Positions 44,072-53,600 of a DNA stretch of 58,995 nt are shown piece after piece. Numbering within the stretch: position 1 is the first letter of the stretch; each line of letters begins with the position of its first letter. A program made the translations under genes and the position numbers. The stretch comes from Myxococcota bacterium (GTDB taxonomy: Bacteria; Myxococcota_C; UBA6777), in NCBI GenBank assembly GCA_023150835.1, contig JAKLKB010000025.1:1-58995 (forward strand), read 5' to 3'. The notes beneath the pieces are model-generated. The model made no database searches. It had not been told where the DNA came from and worked only from the letters and a program-made list of their open reading frames with translations.

Positions 44072-44101
44072 AGTATGCACAATCCTTTCTGAAAGCGTCA
44101 A
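44072..44101 (-). promoter_or_regulatory. Possible sigma-70 promoter for the TPR gene
   Basis: On the minus strand TTGACG (44101-44096), an 18-base spacer and CATACT (44077-44072) lie 57 bases upstream of the ATG at 44015. Reasonable match and position. Confidence 0.45.
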
Positions 44102-44289
44102 GCAAAAAACACATCGACTCTTGACAGGAGCCAGATTTTTTTGCAAGACAAGCTCCCCCCGAAGTGCTCGAAGCCATCCATGCGCAGTAGCGCACGATGG
44201 CAGGCTTCAACACACCACAGGACGGCGACTCATCGCGCCTACCCTACCCAAACACCTCTTGTTTTCTAGATCGCCTAAGCGAGGCAAGT

Positions 44290-45702
44290 ATGTCAAAAAA
44301 AAAGCTTTATTTTGTGTCCCTTGGCTGCCCTAAAAACCGCGTCGATAGCGAGATGATGCTTGGTATGGCTGGCCAATCAGGGTACGAGATCGTCGACGAG
44401 GCCGAAGGCGCAGACCTTCTCGTCGTTAATACATGCAGTTTCATCGAGCAAGCCCGCCAAGAATCCGTCGATGTCATCCTCGATCTGGCCGAACTACGCA
44501 GCGCGCACGAAGGCAAAAAGCTCGTGGTCGCCGGCTGCCTCTCGCAACGTTATCCAGAACAACTCAAAGAAGAACTCCCCGAAGTCGATCACTTCCTTGG
44601 GACGGGACAGATCCATCGCTTCCAAGAGATCTTGGCCGAAGAGGCCCCCCGTGATCTCGCCAGCAGCGCTCCCGGATGGCTCTATACACACAACAGCCCG
44701 CGCCTACAATCCACTCCTTTCTACACCGCCTACGTCAAGATCGCCGAAGGATGCGATCGCACCTGTTCTTTTTGTGCGATCCCTTCTTTTCGTGGCAAAC
44801 AAAAGTCCCGTCCCATCGAGGATATCGTTGAGGAGGTTCGCCAACTTTGCTCGCGTGGCGTCAAAGAGATCAATCTGATCGCACAAGAACTCAACGGCTA
44901 CGGGCGTGATCTGCCCAAATCTCCCACAGGCGCTCGCATCGAACTGGCCGATCTGCTCGAAGCTCTCGAACAAGTCGCCCCCGGGCCTTTTTGGATCCGC
45001 TTGTTGTATATGTACCCTCATGGCTTTACCGACCGATTGATCGGGGCGATCGCCAACTCCAAGCGTGTGATCCCTTACATCGATATGCCTCTTCAACACG
45101 CCAGCGACGCCGTCTTGCGTCGGATGCGACGGGCCGGAACCCAACAAGATATCCGACAACTACTCGATAAACTTCGTGGGGCTGTCCCCGGGATCACTTT
45201 GCGTAGCACCTTCCTCGTTGGTTTCCCCGGTGAAACCGAAGCAGACTTTCAACAGCTTTACGATTTTCTCCAAGAACAACGCTTCGATCGCGTCGGTATC
45301 TTCGCCTTTTCCCGCGAAGAAGGTACCGCCTCCCACGACTTGCCCGATCAAGTCGATCCCGAAGTCGCCGAAGAACGCCGACGCATCCTGTACGAACTCC
45401 AAACCGAGATCTCCAAAAACAATCTAACACGCTATCTTGGCCGAACAATCGAGGTGATCGTCGAAGGCGTCTCCGAAGAAAGCGACCTTCTTCTCGAAGG
45501 CCGTTTTGCAGGACAAGCTCCCGATATCGACGGAACCATCTACATCAACGACGGACAGGCCAGCCCGGGAAGCATCGTTCAAGTCGAGATCGAACAAACC
45601 GGCGATCACGATCTTGTCGGTGGCATCGTCGCCCACGGCCCCCTCCGACCCGTTGCGATCTCCCTCCCCCCGCTCGTCCTACAACACAGCGAATCCCCCT
45701 AA
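44290..45702 (+). CDS. rimO: Ribosomal protein S12 methylthiotransferase RimO
   Basis: Radical-SAM enzyme that adds a methylthio group to the conserved Asp of ribosomal protein S12. About 470 residues from ATG at 44290, preceded by GAGGCAA. The N-terminal UPF0004 domain has its three cluster cysteines (VSLGCPKNRVDSE, VNTCSF, AGCLSQRY). The radical-SAM CxxxCxxC is EGCDRTCSFCAIPSFRG. The RimO-specific RLLYMYPHG and YIDMPLQHAS follow, and a TRAM domain ends the protein (IEVIVEGVSEES). The conserved GCPKNRVDSE distinguishes it from MiaB. The 93-base open extension upstream of the ATG is not conserved in style. Confidence 0.96.
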   Translation: MSKKKLYFVSLGCPKNRVDSEMMLGMAGQSGYEIVDEAEGADLLVVNTCSFIEQARQESVDVILDLAELRSAHEGKKLVVAGCLSQRYPEQLKEELPEVDHFLGTGQIHRFQEILAEEAPRDLASSAPGWLYTHNSPRLQSTPFYTAYVKIAEGCDRTCSFCAIPSFRGKQKSRPIEDIVEEVRQLCSRGVKEINLIAQELNGYGRDLPKSPTGARIELADLLEALEQVAPGPFWIRLLYMYPHGFTDRLIGAIANSKRVIPYIDMPLQHASDAVLRRMRRAGTQQDIRQLLDKLRGAVPGITLRSTFLVGFPGETEADFQQLYDFLQEQRFDRVGIFAFSREEGTASHDLPDQVDPEVAEERRRILYELQTEISKNNLTRYLGRTIEVIVEGVSEESDLLLEGRFAGQAPDIDGTIYINDGQASPGSIVQVEIEQTGDHDLVGGIVAHGPLRPVAISLPPLVLQHSESP

Positions 45703-45707
45703 AGAAA

Positions 45708-45775
45708 CCCGCCCACCATGCCTATCCGTGACGTTCACAAACCCGCCCACCGTGCCTATCCGTGACGTTTACAAA
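45708..45775. repeat. 34-bp tandem repeat at the 3' end of the cpoB-like gene
   Basis: ACCCGCCCACC(A/G)TGCCTATC and CGTGACGTT(C/T)ACAAA occur twice in tandem. A third, diverged copy (TGCCTATTCACGGCGCTTACAAAAG) forms the last codons and stop of the cpoB-like gene at 45781. The array therefore seems to have grown from the gene end. Confidence 0.8.
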
Positions 45776-45780
45776 AATGC

Positions 45781-46659
45781 CTATTCACGGCGCTTACAAA
45801 AGCGTTTGTAGCCGCGATAAAACCGTTTGCCATCTTCCGCAAGCTTGGGCTCTTGGCGGCGGTAGCGTGACAACTGCAAAAAGTAGCGCCGCCCTGCTTG
45901 ACATTGGCCTTCTTGGTAGCTCAAAAGGCCGAGACGAAGCAGAGCGCGTGGCACTTCGGATTCGTTCGGATATTTCTTGATAATCGTGTTGTAGGCGATC
46001 AACGCTGCGCTGATCTCTTTGCGCTTGCGGTGGATATCGCCGATGTACAAAAAGGCGTTGTCTGCGAGCGGATGCGAACCAAAGTTCTGCGTAAACTTTT
46101 GGAAGTCTTTCATGGCTTCGTCGTGTTTTTCGGCTTTGTAAGCATCTCGTGCGCGTGCAAACAACTTGGCGGGGATGGCTTGCTCGGCAAGCATCTTCTG
46201 ATTGCGCAAGAGCTCTTCGTAACGCTTTTGGATCTCTTGGTACTTTTTCTCTTGTTCAGGCTGTTTTTGCAGCACGTCTTTGATGGTTTGTTGGAGTTCG
46301 TCCACCTGACCCAGAGACTTTTGGAAGTTTTCTTGCAGCTTTTGCATGGTGGTGAACATCTCGGCCACGCCGCCTTGTCCTTGCTGCACAGTGCCTTTGA
46401 GTTCTTTGAGCGCAGAGCTTGAGCGCGCCAGCTCCGCACGGGTCTTGGCCAGTTCTGCTTTCAATCGCACCACATCGCCCTTGTAGTGGTCTTCTAGCTT
46501 CGCCACTCGCTCGCGTTGTTCTCGCTTAAACTGTGAAAACTCCGCTTCGAGTGCTTTGCGTGAGGACTCTTCTTTTTTGAGTTCACTGACGGTCGCAAAA
46601 CATCCAAAAAGCGGCAAGGAAACCGCAACTGCCATCAACACTCTTGCCCATCTTGTCAC
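45781..46659 (-). CDS. CpoB/YbgF-like TPR lipoprotein, second copy
   Basis: About 292 residues. The GTG at 46659 is chosen because GGAGG lies at 46670-46666 and it begins a clean lipoprotein signal (VLMAVAVSLPLFGC). Upstream in-frame ATGs lack these features. A long coiled coil (about 30-170; ELKKEESSRKALEAEFSQFK) precedes the three TPRs of the CpoB/YbgF family (KLFARARDAYKAEKHDEAM, PLADNAFLYIGDIHRKRKE, SEVPRALLRLGLLSYQEG). CpoB coordinates Tol-Pal with peptidoglycan synthesis. It is 67 bases downstream of another cpoB-like gene and in the same direction as pal. It differs from E. coli CpoB in being lipid-anchored and in its C-terminal Arg/Lys-rich end. Confidence 0.85.
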   Translation of the reverse strand: MTRWARVLMAVAVSLPLFGCFATVSELKKEESSRKALEAEFSQFKREQRERVAKLEDHYKGDVVRLKAELAKTRAELARSSSALKELKGTVQQGQGGVAEMFTTMQKLQENFQKSLGQVDELQQTIKDVLQKQPEQEKKYQEIQKRYEELLRNQKMLAEQAIPAKLFARARDAYKAEKHDEAMKDFQKFTQNFGSHPLADNAFLYIGDIHRKRKEISAALIAYNTIIKKYPNESEVPRALLRLGLLSYQEGQCQAGRRYFLQLSRYRRQEPKLAEDGKRFYRGYKRFCKRRE

Positions 46660-46726
46660 CAAATACCTCCCGACATCCGCGCCCATTGTAGAGCCAAAAG
46701 CCCGTCGTGGCGGAGATAAACAGATC

Positions 46727-47536
46727 TTAACGCCCACACAAGCTGCGCACATTGCGGAGTTTTTCGCGTGCTTCTTCTTTGAGCGGAGAAGAGGGAAAGC
46801 GCTTGATCAACAAACGCAAAAAGGCTTTCCCTGCGTTGCAATCTTTCATCTTATAAAAGACTTGGCCTAGCTTCAGGTACGCTTTATCGACTTGATCGCC
46901 GTCCTTAAACTTTTTGAGCACAGCGTTGTAGTACATGCTTGCTTGCACGTAGTTGTTCAGTTCAACAAAGCAGTCGCCCATCAAGATATAAGCGTCGTCC
47001 GTATAAGGATCGCTCGGATACTTCTTGATAAACTCTTTAAGCCGATCGCGAGCCGTTTCGTATTGCTTGTTGTCAAACAATGCCTTGGCCGCCTTGTACA
47101 ACCCTTCGGTCGAGACGATCTGGACGGTGGTTGTGCCGTCTGCTTTTTTGGCCGCAGGGTCGCCAAAGCTCGCACTATAGGCCGCGTACAGCTTCTCGTG
47201 CTGTTCTTTGAGCGTGTTAAAGGACTGCTCCAACACCTGATAACGCCCCAACAATTGTTGGTGATCTCGCCGTATCTCGTCGAGCTTTGCGTCAAACTCT
47301 GCGAAGTTCACACGCCCTTCTTTTGTAAAGTTTTTGAGTACCTTGTTGATCTTGACCAGCTCGCTTTGTGCTTTGGCCATGTCTGACAAAAGCTGCTGCT
47401 GTTTGGTCGTCAGATCGGCGATCTGGCCTTTTATCCGCGTTTGTCGCGTTTCAACCTTTTGCAGATCGCCTTGGGTGGCACAGCCCCAAGAACCCCACAC
47501 CACCATAAAACACAGCAGGATATGTTCGGCCTTCAT
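46727..47536 (-). CDS. CpoB/YbgF-like TPR lipoprotein, first copy
   Basis: About 269 residues. ATG at 47536 follows CGGAGAA and starts a lipoprotein signal ending GSWGC. A coiled coil (IKGQIADLTTKQQQLLSDMA) is followed by TPRs (GLYKAAKALFDNKQYETA, YTDDAYILMGDCFVELNN, VDKAYLKLGQVFYKMKDC). Gene order pal-cpoB matches the end of classical tol-pal loci, but tolQRAB are not in the window. The paralogue immediately downstream shows the same architecture with divergent sequence, suggesting an old duplication. Confidence 0.87.
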   Translation of the reverse strand: MKAEHILLCFMVVWGSWGCATQGDLQKVETRQTRIKGQIADLTTKQQQLLSDMAKAQSELVKINKVLKNFTKEGRVNFAEFDAKLDEIRRDHQQLLGRYQVLEQSFNTLKEQHEKLYAAYSASFGDPAAKKADGTTTVQIVSTEGLYKAAKALFDNKQYETARDRLKEFIKKYPSDPYTDDAYILMGDCFVELNNYVQASMYYNAVLKKFKDGDQVDKAYLKLGQVFYKMKDCNAGKAFLRLLIKRFPSSPLKEEAREKLRNVRSLCGR

Positions 47537-47601
47537 CCAATTCTCCGATATCTTCAACACCCCATCACTCCGTGATGCGGGCTGAGAACCCACAAACAAA
47601 C

Positions 47602-47633
47602 AAGCCCCGAAGGGATGTCTCTCTTCAGGGCTT
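47602..47633. terminator. Hairpin between pal and cpoB, terminator- or attenuator-like
   Basis: AAGCCC-GAAG pairs with CTTC-GGGCTT around a ten-base loop (one bulged pair). It is followed by TTTT on the plus strand and by a T-rich GTTTGTTTG on the minus strand. On the minus strand it lies about 60 bases after the pal stop and could dampen read-through into the cpoB pair. Confidence 0.5.
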
Positions 47634-47695
47634 TTAAGAGCCACCTCATCTACGCAGCACATCGCATAGACGGGACAAGTTTCGAGCTTCTTCTG

Positions 47696-48601
47696 TCAAG
47701 GACAGCCATCGCGCAAGTCAAACACGGCTCGGCGGTTCTTTTGGTGTTGCTCATCTGTCGAAGCATTCGGCACTTCGGGTTCTTCTTTGCCTTTGGACAC
47801 CACCGTACAAAAGCGATCTTTTTCCACACCCAGTTTCGTGAGGTACGAACGGGCAGACTTTGCGCGGCGCTCCCCAAGGCGGATGTTAAACTCGCGTGTT
47901 CCGCGTTCGTCGGCGTGGCCTGTGATCACGATCTTCTTGTCTTTCATCTTGGTGATGCAAGTGATGTTTTCTTTCAAGGTCTCTTTGGCATCGCTGCGGA
48001 TAAACGAGCGGTTGTAGTCGTAGTATACTTTCTTCAACTCGCAAGCATCTTCGACACACTGGCCGTTTTCGCACTTTTTGCCCGCTGCACAAGGTTTGGA
48101 ACCCGAGCAACCACCGACGCATTGGCGTTCACATGCACCCGAACCTGTCGACTTGCAGATCTGTTGACCCGGGCAGTCCGAGTCTTGTCCACATGGTGGA
48201 GGCTTGTCGATGCACTGATGACTTTTGCAGACTTTGCAGACATCCCCATCACAAGGGTTGTCGCCGTCGTTTTCGCAGATCCACTTGCATCCCAACGTCG
48301 TTGGATCGCAGCGTTTTCCGCCCGGACAAGTGACGTCGCCACAGGTCTTTTCAACACACTTGTAGCCTTCGCATTTTTGGCGATCACCGCAATCTTTTTC
48401 GTTGCGGCATTCTTGACATTGTCCTTGGACACAAAAGTAGTTTTTCTTTGTCGCGTTGCCTTCTTTGTCGGGGCGGCAATGCTTATCGCTATCACATTTG
48501 GGCCACGGGGGTTCACAGGCCGCGAACACGATCCAACCCACACCAAGCACAGACAACAGCAACCACCTGCGGACGAGCGCCGCAAGATTCGTAGCGTACA
48601 T
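47696..48601 (-). CDS. pal: Pal-like peptidoglycan-associated lipoprotein with Cys-rich N-terminal region
   Basis: About 301 residues; ATG at 48601 is six bases after GGAG (ATG 48607 is too close). Lipobox VFAAC. Residues 30-190 contain about 25 Cys in CxxDxxC-type units (CDSDKHC, CRNEKDCGDRQKC, CPGGKRC, CAAGKKCENGQC), similar to the repeats in the window's VWA/MopE protein and unusual for Pal. The C-terminal 110 residues are a standard OmpA/Pal peptidoglycan-binding domain (YYDYNRSFI, GHADERGTREFNIRLGERRA, NRRAVFDL), though two extra Cys occur in it. Probable role: tether of the outer membrane to peptidoglycan. It heads the pal-cpoB-cpoB group. Confidence 0.9.
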   Translation of the reverse strand: MYATNLAALVRRWLLLSVLGVGWIVFAACEPPWPKCDSDKHCRPDKEGNATKKNYFCVQGQCQECRNEKDCGDRQKCEGYKCVEKTCGDVTCPGGKRCDPTTLGCKWICENDGDNPCDGDVCKVCKSHQCIDKPPPCGQDSDCPGQQICKSTGSGACERQCVGGCSGSKPCAAGKKCENGQCVEDACELKKVYYDYNRSFIRSDAKETLKENITCITKMKDKKIVITGHADERGTREFNIRLGERRAKSARSYLTKLGVEKDRFCTVVSKGKEEPEVPNASTDEQHQKNRRAVFDLRDGCP

Positions 48602-48901
48602 GTTCATCTCCTACGCGATACATCGAGAAGTCGAGAATTCAAGGCCAGTGAGTACGCGCTGAGGCTGCGGAATTCTCTCTTTCGCTTCAACAAGGCTTCT
48701 TGAACAGAACCTTCTATTCAAAAAGGTACAAAGCTGTTTTTTTTGGTATCTGATCATCCAAACGGTGTCAACTTTACTGCTTTTTTTCGTTCCATCCTGC
48801 GTTTCGGGATGTCTCCTTTGGGTCGAATGACACGGCGCGATCTCACAAACCACGCTCGATGTCAAGAGCGGCGATGACTTCCCGTCGGTTGGGAAGCGAG
48901 A
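48602..48901. other. Intergenic region upstream of pal
   Basis: Lies between pal and the histidine-kinase stop codon, both on the minus strand. A TTGACA at 48771-48766 (minus), followed after 17 bases by TACCAA, is a weak promoter candidate for pal. No gene supported. Confidence 0.4.
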
Positions 48902-50269
48902 TCATGTATCTTTGTTCGCTGCGGATTGCAATGGAAAACGCACACAAAAACAAGCCCCTCCCCATCTTTCGGAGGTCGTCACTTTGATATCCCCTTGGTA
49001 AGATTGAAGGATCTGCGTCACGCTATACAGACCAAGCCCTGCTCCGCTCATGTTCCTCTTCCACATCTGCTCTCGATCGTTTTGCGCTGCATCTGGCGAG
49101 CCTGCTTCTCTTTGTGTTGTAATCGGCGGCAGATTCGGCGTTTTAGATGTCGATTCGGTGGCAAGGCGTTTGGTGGTGAAAAAAGGGTCAAAGATCCGTT
49201 CACGCAACGCGATTGGAACTCCCGGCCCGTTGTCGTGAAGTTCAAATCCGATGTATCGGGCCTCTGCAAACACGCGCAAGTGTAGTTTGGGTTCGGGTGT
49301 CTCGATCATCGCATCCAAGGCGTTGCGCACCAAGTTTCCAAAGATCTGGGAGATGTCCACATAATTCGCCCTGATCGAGGGCATCTCTTTCGGAAGATCG
49401 AGCGAGACTTGAACGCAATGACGTAAAAAGGGGTCTGCTTGCAAAAAGGTGAGTTCTTGTTGGAGGGCTTCTGCGAGGTTCAGGGGCCGTCGTTCGGGAT
49501 CTTGTTCCATGCGGCTTTTGGAGATCAGATTCTCGATCAACGCTTGAATCCGATTCATTGCTTCGTGGATCGTGCGCATCGAAGGCCGCCATGCGATCGG
49601 TGGAAAGCCGCGTTCTTCTTCAAATTGTTCAAGGGAGTCGCACAATTGTTCGATATGCCCCAAGATCAAACCAAGCGGCGTGTTGAGGTTGTGGCAGATC
49701 CCTTGTACCAAAGCTCCGATGGCTGCTTGTTTTTGTTGGCGCAGCAGATCTTCTTGGGTCAGGCGCAGGTGTTTGTTGGCCTCTCGCAGATCGCGCTCTG
49801 TCTCCCGAAGCTTGGCGTTGCTTTCTTCGAGTTCTTCTAAATAGCGCTTGGCGGTCTTTTGAAGACGATGCCTTTCGAGACCTTTGGCTGCGATATCGAG
49901 CAGGTCTTCGGGCAGGCAAGGCTTTAAGATCAAGTAGTACAGATCTAGCCGATTGATCGCTTTGACCGCGTCTGCTTTCTCGACTCTCCCCGAGATCATG
50001 ATCTGTGTCGCCAGCGGCTGGATTTGTTTGGCTTGTTCGAGGACTTCGATCCCCGTCAGGTGCGGCGTGTTCTCCAGTTTGAAGTCCACCAGCATCAAAC
50101 CCACGGGATGTTGCTTCAAAAAATCCAACGCTTCTTGAGCGTGCGAAAAGCCGTGGACATTCCATGTCTTGTTCATACGAAGATTTCCGACGAGTCCCCG
50201 CAAGACTTGTGCTTCGTTGTCTAAAACGAGGATCTCTTCTTGTTCTGTCTTGCGCTGTACGGGTTGCAT
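48902..50269 (-). CDS. Soluble receiver-histidine kinase hybrid
   Basis: About 455 residues, ATG at 50269 after GGAG. The N-terminal receiver domain has the acidic pocket and phospho-acceptor Asp in LMLVDFKLE and the switch Lys in LILKPCLP. A coiled-coil linker (LEELEESNAKLRETERDLRE) follows. The HisKA H-box carries the phospho-His in GICHNLNTPL. The HATPase domain has N-box NLVRNALDAM, G1 DNGPGV, F-box FDPFFTTK and G2 GAGLGLYSV. No membrane helix, so it is cytoplasmic and driven by an upstream kinase or ligand through its receiver. An unusual polar insertion of about 35 residues sits in the ATP lid. No partner response regulator is adjacent. Confidence 0.93.
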   Translation of the reverse strand: MQPVQRKTEQEEILVLDNEAQVLRGLVGNLRMNKTWNVHGFSHAQEALDFLKQHPVGLMLVDFKLENTPHLTGIEVLEQAKQIQPLATQIMISGRVEKADAVKAINRLDLYYLILKPCLPEDLLDIAAKGLERHRLQKTAKRYLEELEESNAKLRETERDLREANKHLRLTQEDLLRQQKQAAIGALVQGICHNLNTPLGLILGHIEQLCDSLEQFEEERGFPPIAWRPSMRTIHEAMNRIQALIENLISKSRMEQDPERRPLNLAEALQQELTFLQADPFLRHCVQVSLDLPKEMPSIRANYVDISQIFGNLVRNALDAMIETPEPKLHLRVFAEARYIGFELHDNGPGVPIALRERIFDPFFTTKRLATESTSKTPNLPPITTQREAGSPDAAQNDREQMWKRNMSGAGLGLYSVTQILQSYQGDIKVTTSERWGGACFCVRFPLQSAANKDT

Positions 50270-50651
50270 CGTGCTCTTCTCTCCACTTCTTAGATCGTAT
50301 CTTCCCACAAAAACACAGGAAATCGCGCTCTTTCTTTTTTGCTCTGGCTTGACACTTCTTTTCAAAACAGGCAAAAAAAAGAGTGCAAACATCGCTTCGA
50401 TGGGTCACTCTCGGACCACGGAGTGTTGCGCTTGATCGCCTTGGCTCTCTAAAAGCAACACAAATGTTTCCCGAATGGAAGAGAGCATACACCAAAGAAG
50501 CCCATACTCCGAAAGAAAACCGCGCAACTGATTCGTACTTTGTCTTGTGCTTGATACACACAACAGATTCGATCCCATACCCAACATACCGATCCAACGG
50601 ATCGCGCTCATCGAATATGGACCGCCACCCAACACGCAAGGAGCAAATCGC
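50270..50651. other. Divergent intergenic region
   Basis: Separates the histidine kinase from the rightward MopE-repeat locus. It holds no supported gene or repeat copy. A TTGACA near 50349 (plus) has no matching -10. Control signals for the surface-protein locus should be here but could not be pinned down. Confidence 0.4.
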
Positions 50652-53600
50652 ATGAATCAACGTCGTCTTCCCAACACTTCGATCCCTTGGTGGGGAGGGG
50701 CCTTGACCTTCCTTGCCGTGATGATCGGGCTACTCGCGTATGCTCCCGATGTACGCGCTCAATCTGCAAACTGCCAAGCCCCTAACCTCATGATGATCCT
50801 CGACCAATCCGGCAGTATGCAGCCTTCTTATGGGTATGTAAACAGCGGTCGGGCTTGTTCTGCCGCATCCCAATGCTCCCCGATGTTACGGACGTATCAG
50901 CCTTACCCCGGTTATACGCCGCGTTACACATACCAATGCACATCCAGCACTTGCCGCTATGGTCGGTGGGATGTGGCCGTCAACGCCCTTAAAGAAGTGG
51001 CCTACCAGTACGGTGGAACCGCAGGACAAAACTATGCCGATCGCAAGATCCGCTTTGGCTTGACGCTGTTCAGCAGCGGTGCCACTGTCACCAACAACAT
51101 CGTCTCTGATCCTCCGGCGATTAGCACGACGCTCAGCAGCAGCAGTGCCGGCGGCGGCACCAACTACACCGCCGCCTTTCAAGCCGCTCGCACTCATCTC
51201 CAAACGGTTGTGAATGCTGATACGATCAAAAACCGCCCCACCCACATCATGTTTATCACAGACGGTGATCCCGGCGATGGATGCGCTGATGACAACACCG
51301 CGAACTCTGTTCCTATTGTTCGTGACCTTTACAACGGTACAGGCAGCAACCGTCTGGTTGATAACCTCGGCAACGTCTATCGCGTCAAGACTTACGTGAT
51401 CGGTTTCGGTTCGGGTCTTAGTGTAAACGGCCAAGCCTGCTTGAACCTTCTTGCCAAGCTCGGCGGCACCCAACGTTGTGATCCGTCGATCTCTGGCTGT
51501 GTCGCTTACTATGCCGCTGACAACAGCACCCAGCTACAAAATGCGATGAACGCCATCATCAACAACGCCACCCAAGAAGTGTGTGATGGTCTTGACAACG
51601 ACTGCGACGGCCAAGTCGACAACGGCATCGCTGGAACAGGCGTCGCTTGCACCACCGGTCAAGCAGGCATCTGTAGCGCAGGAACCACCCAATGTACGGG
51701 CGGTGGTGGCCTCCAATGTGTCCGCACTTCCGCACCGCGCACCGAGACCTGCAATGGCCTTGATGACAACTGCAACGGAAGCGTCGACGAAAACAACGCG
51801 GGCGGCGGCGGCGCTTGCAATACCGGAAAACTGGGCATCTGTAGTGCCGGTGTCCTCCAATGCCAAAGCGGCGCACTTCGCTGCGTCCAATCCAATCAAC
51901 CCCGCACCGAGACCTGCAACGGCCTTGATGACGACTGCAACGGAACCATCGACGAAAACAACCCGGGCGGCGGTGGTGCTTGTACGACCGGTCAACAGGG
52001 CGTTTGTAGCGCAGGCACACGACAGTGCCAAAACGGCGCGTTGGCTTGCGTCCGTACCACCAACCCCTCCGCCGAAAAGTGCAACGGTATCGACGATGAC
52101 TGCGACGGAACCATCGACAACGGATTTGCAAATCTCGGTCAGACCTGCAATGCTGGACAAGGTGCCTGCGGAAACAGCGGTCAATATGTCTGTAATTCGG
52201 CAGGCACGGGGACTGTGTGCAACGTCCAACCCGGTGTGCCTTCTCCTGAGATCTGCAACGGCATCGACGACAACTGCAATGGAACCATCGACGAAAACAA
52301 CCCGGGCGGCGGTGGTGCTTGTACGACCGGTCAACAGGGCGTTTGTAGCGCAGGTACACTCCAATGCCAAAGCGGGCGATTGAATTGCGTCCGAACGATC
52401 GCACCCAGTACGGAAAAATGCGATGGTCTCGACAATGATTGCAATGGCCAGATCGATGAAAATAACCCGGGTGGTGGTGGCGCTTGCAACACAGGTGAAA
52501 AGGGCGTCTGTTCCGCAGGGACACAACGATGCCAAAACGGCGCGCTGGCTTGTGTGCGCTCGGTCAACCCAAGCCCTGAAAAGTGCGATGGTCTTGACAA
52601 CAACTGCGACGGCCAAGTCGACGAAGGAAACCCCGATGGTGGAGCGGCTTGTACCACCAGCGAACCCGGTATTTGTGGACCCGGAGCCCAACAATGCCGC
52701 AACGGTGCGCTGCGTTGTATCCGCATCAAAAACCCCGAACCCGAAGAGTGCGATGGCATCGACAACAACTGCAACGGACAGATCGACGAAGACTTCACCA
52801 ACCTCGGACAAGCCTGCAAGGGTGGCACGGGTGGATGTGAACGCTCTGGAAAGTTCGTCTGTACGCCCGACAAAAAAGCAACCACGTGCGACGCCGTCGC
52901 AGGAAACCCCACCCCCGAGGATTGCAACGGCAAAGACGACGATTGCAACGGCCAGATCGACGATGGCCTCACCCGTAATTGCCAAACCAGTTGCGAAAGT
53001 GGTGTCGAGCTTTGCCAAAACGGCAAGTGGCAGGCCTGTACCGCCAAACAGCCCCAGCCCGAAACCTGCAACAACGTGGATGATGACTGCAACGGTACCA
53101 TCGACGACGGTTTGACGCAGCCTTGTTCGACCGCTTGTGGCAACGGCACTGAAGAATGTCGCGCCGGAAAATGGGTGTTTTGCACCGCGACTAAACCAGA
53201 AGCCGAAGTCTGCGATGGCAAAGACAACGATTGCAACGGCAAAATCGATGACGGCATCCCCGACAAACCTTGCGCGGGTGCCTGTGGCCAAGGCAAAGCT
53301 TCTTGCGTCAACGGCCAATTCAGCGGCTGTTCGGGGCCTCAACCTGAACCCGAGATCTGCGACGGCAAAGACAACGATTGCAACGGCCTGATCGACGACA
53401 AGCTCTTCCGTGTCTGCAAGTCCGATTGCGGCGAAGGCGAAGAGATCTGCCAAAATGGTCAATGGTCGACTTGTAATGCCCCCAAACCCAAAACCGAAGT
53501 CTGCAACGGCCTTGATGACGATTGTGACGGAAAGACCGACAACAACGCTCCCTGTCCCTCCGGTGAAGCCTGTATCCAAGGGGCTTGTCGTCGAAACTGT

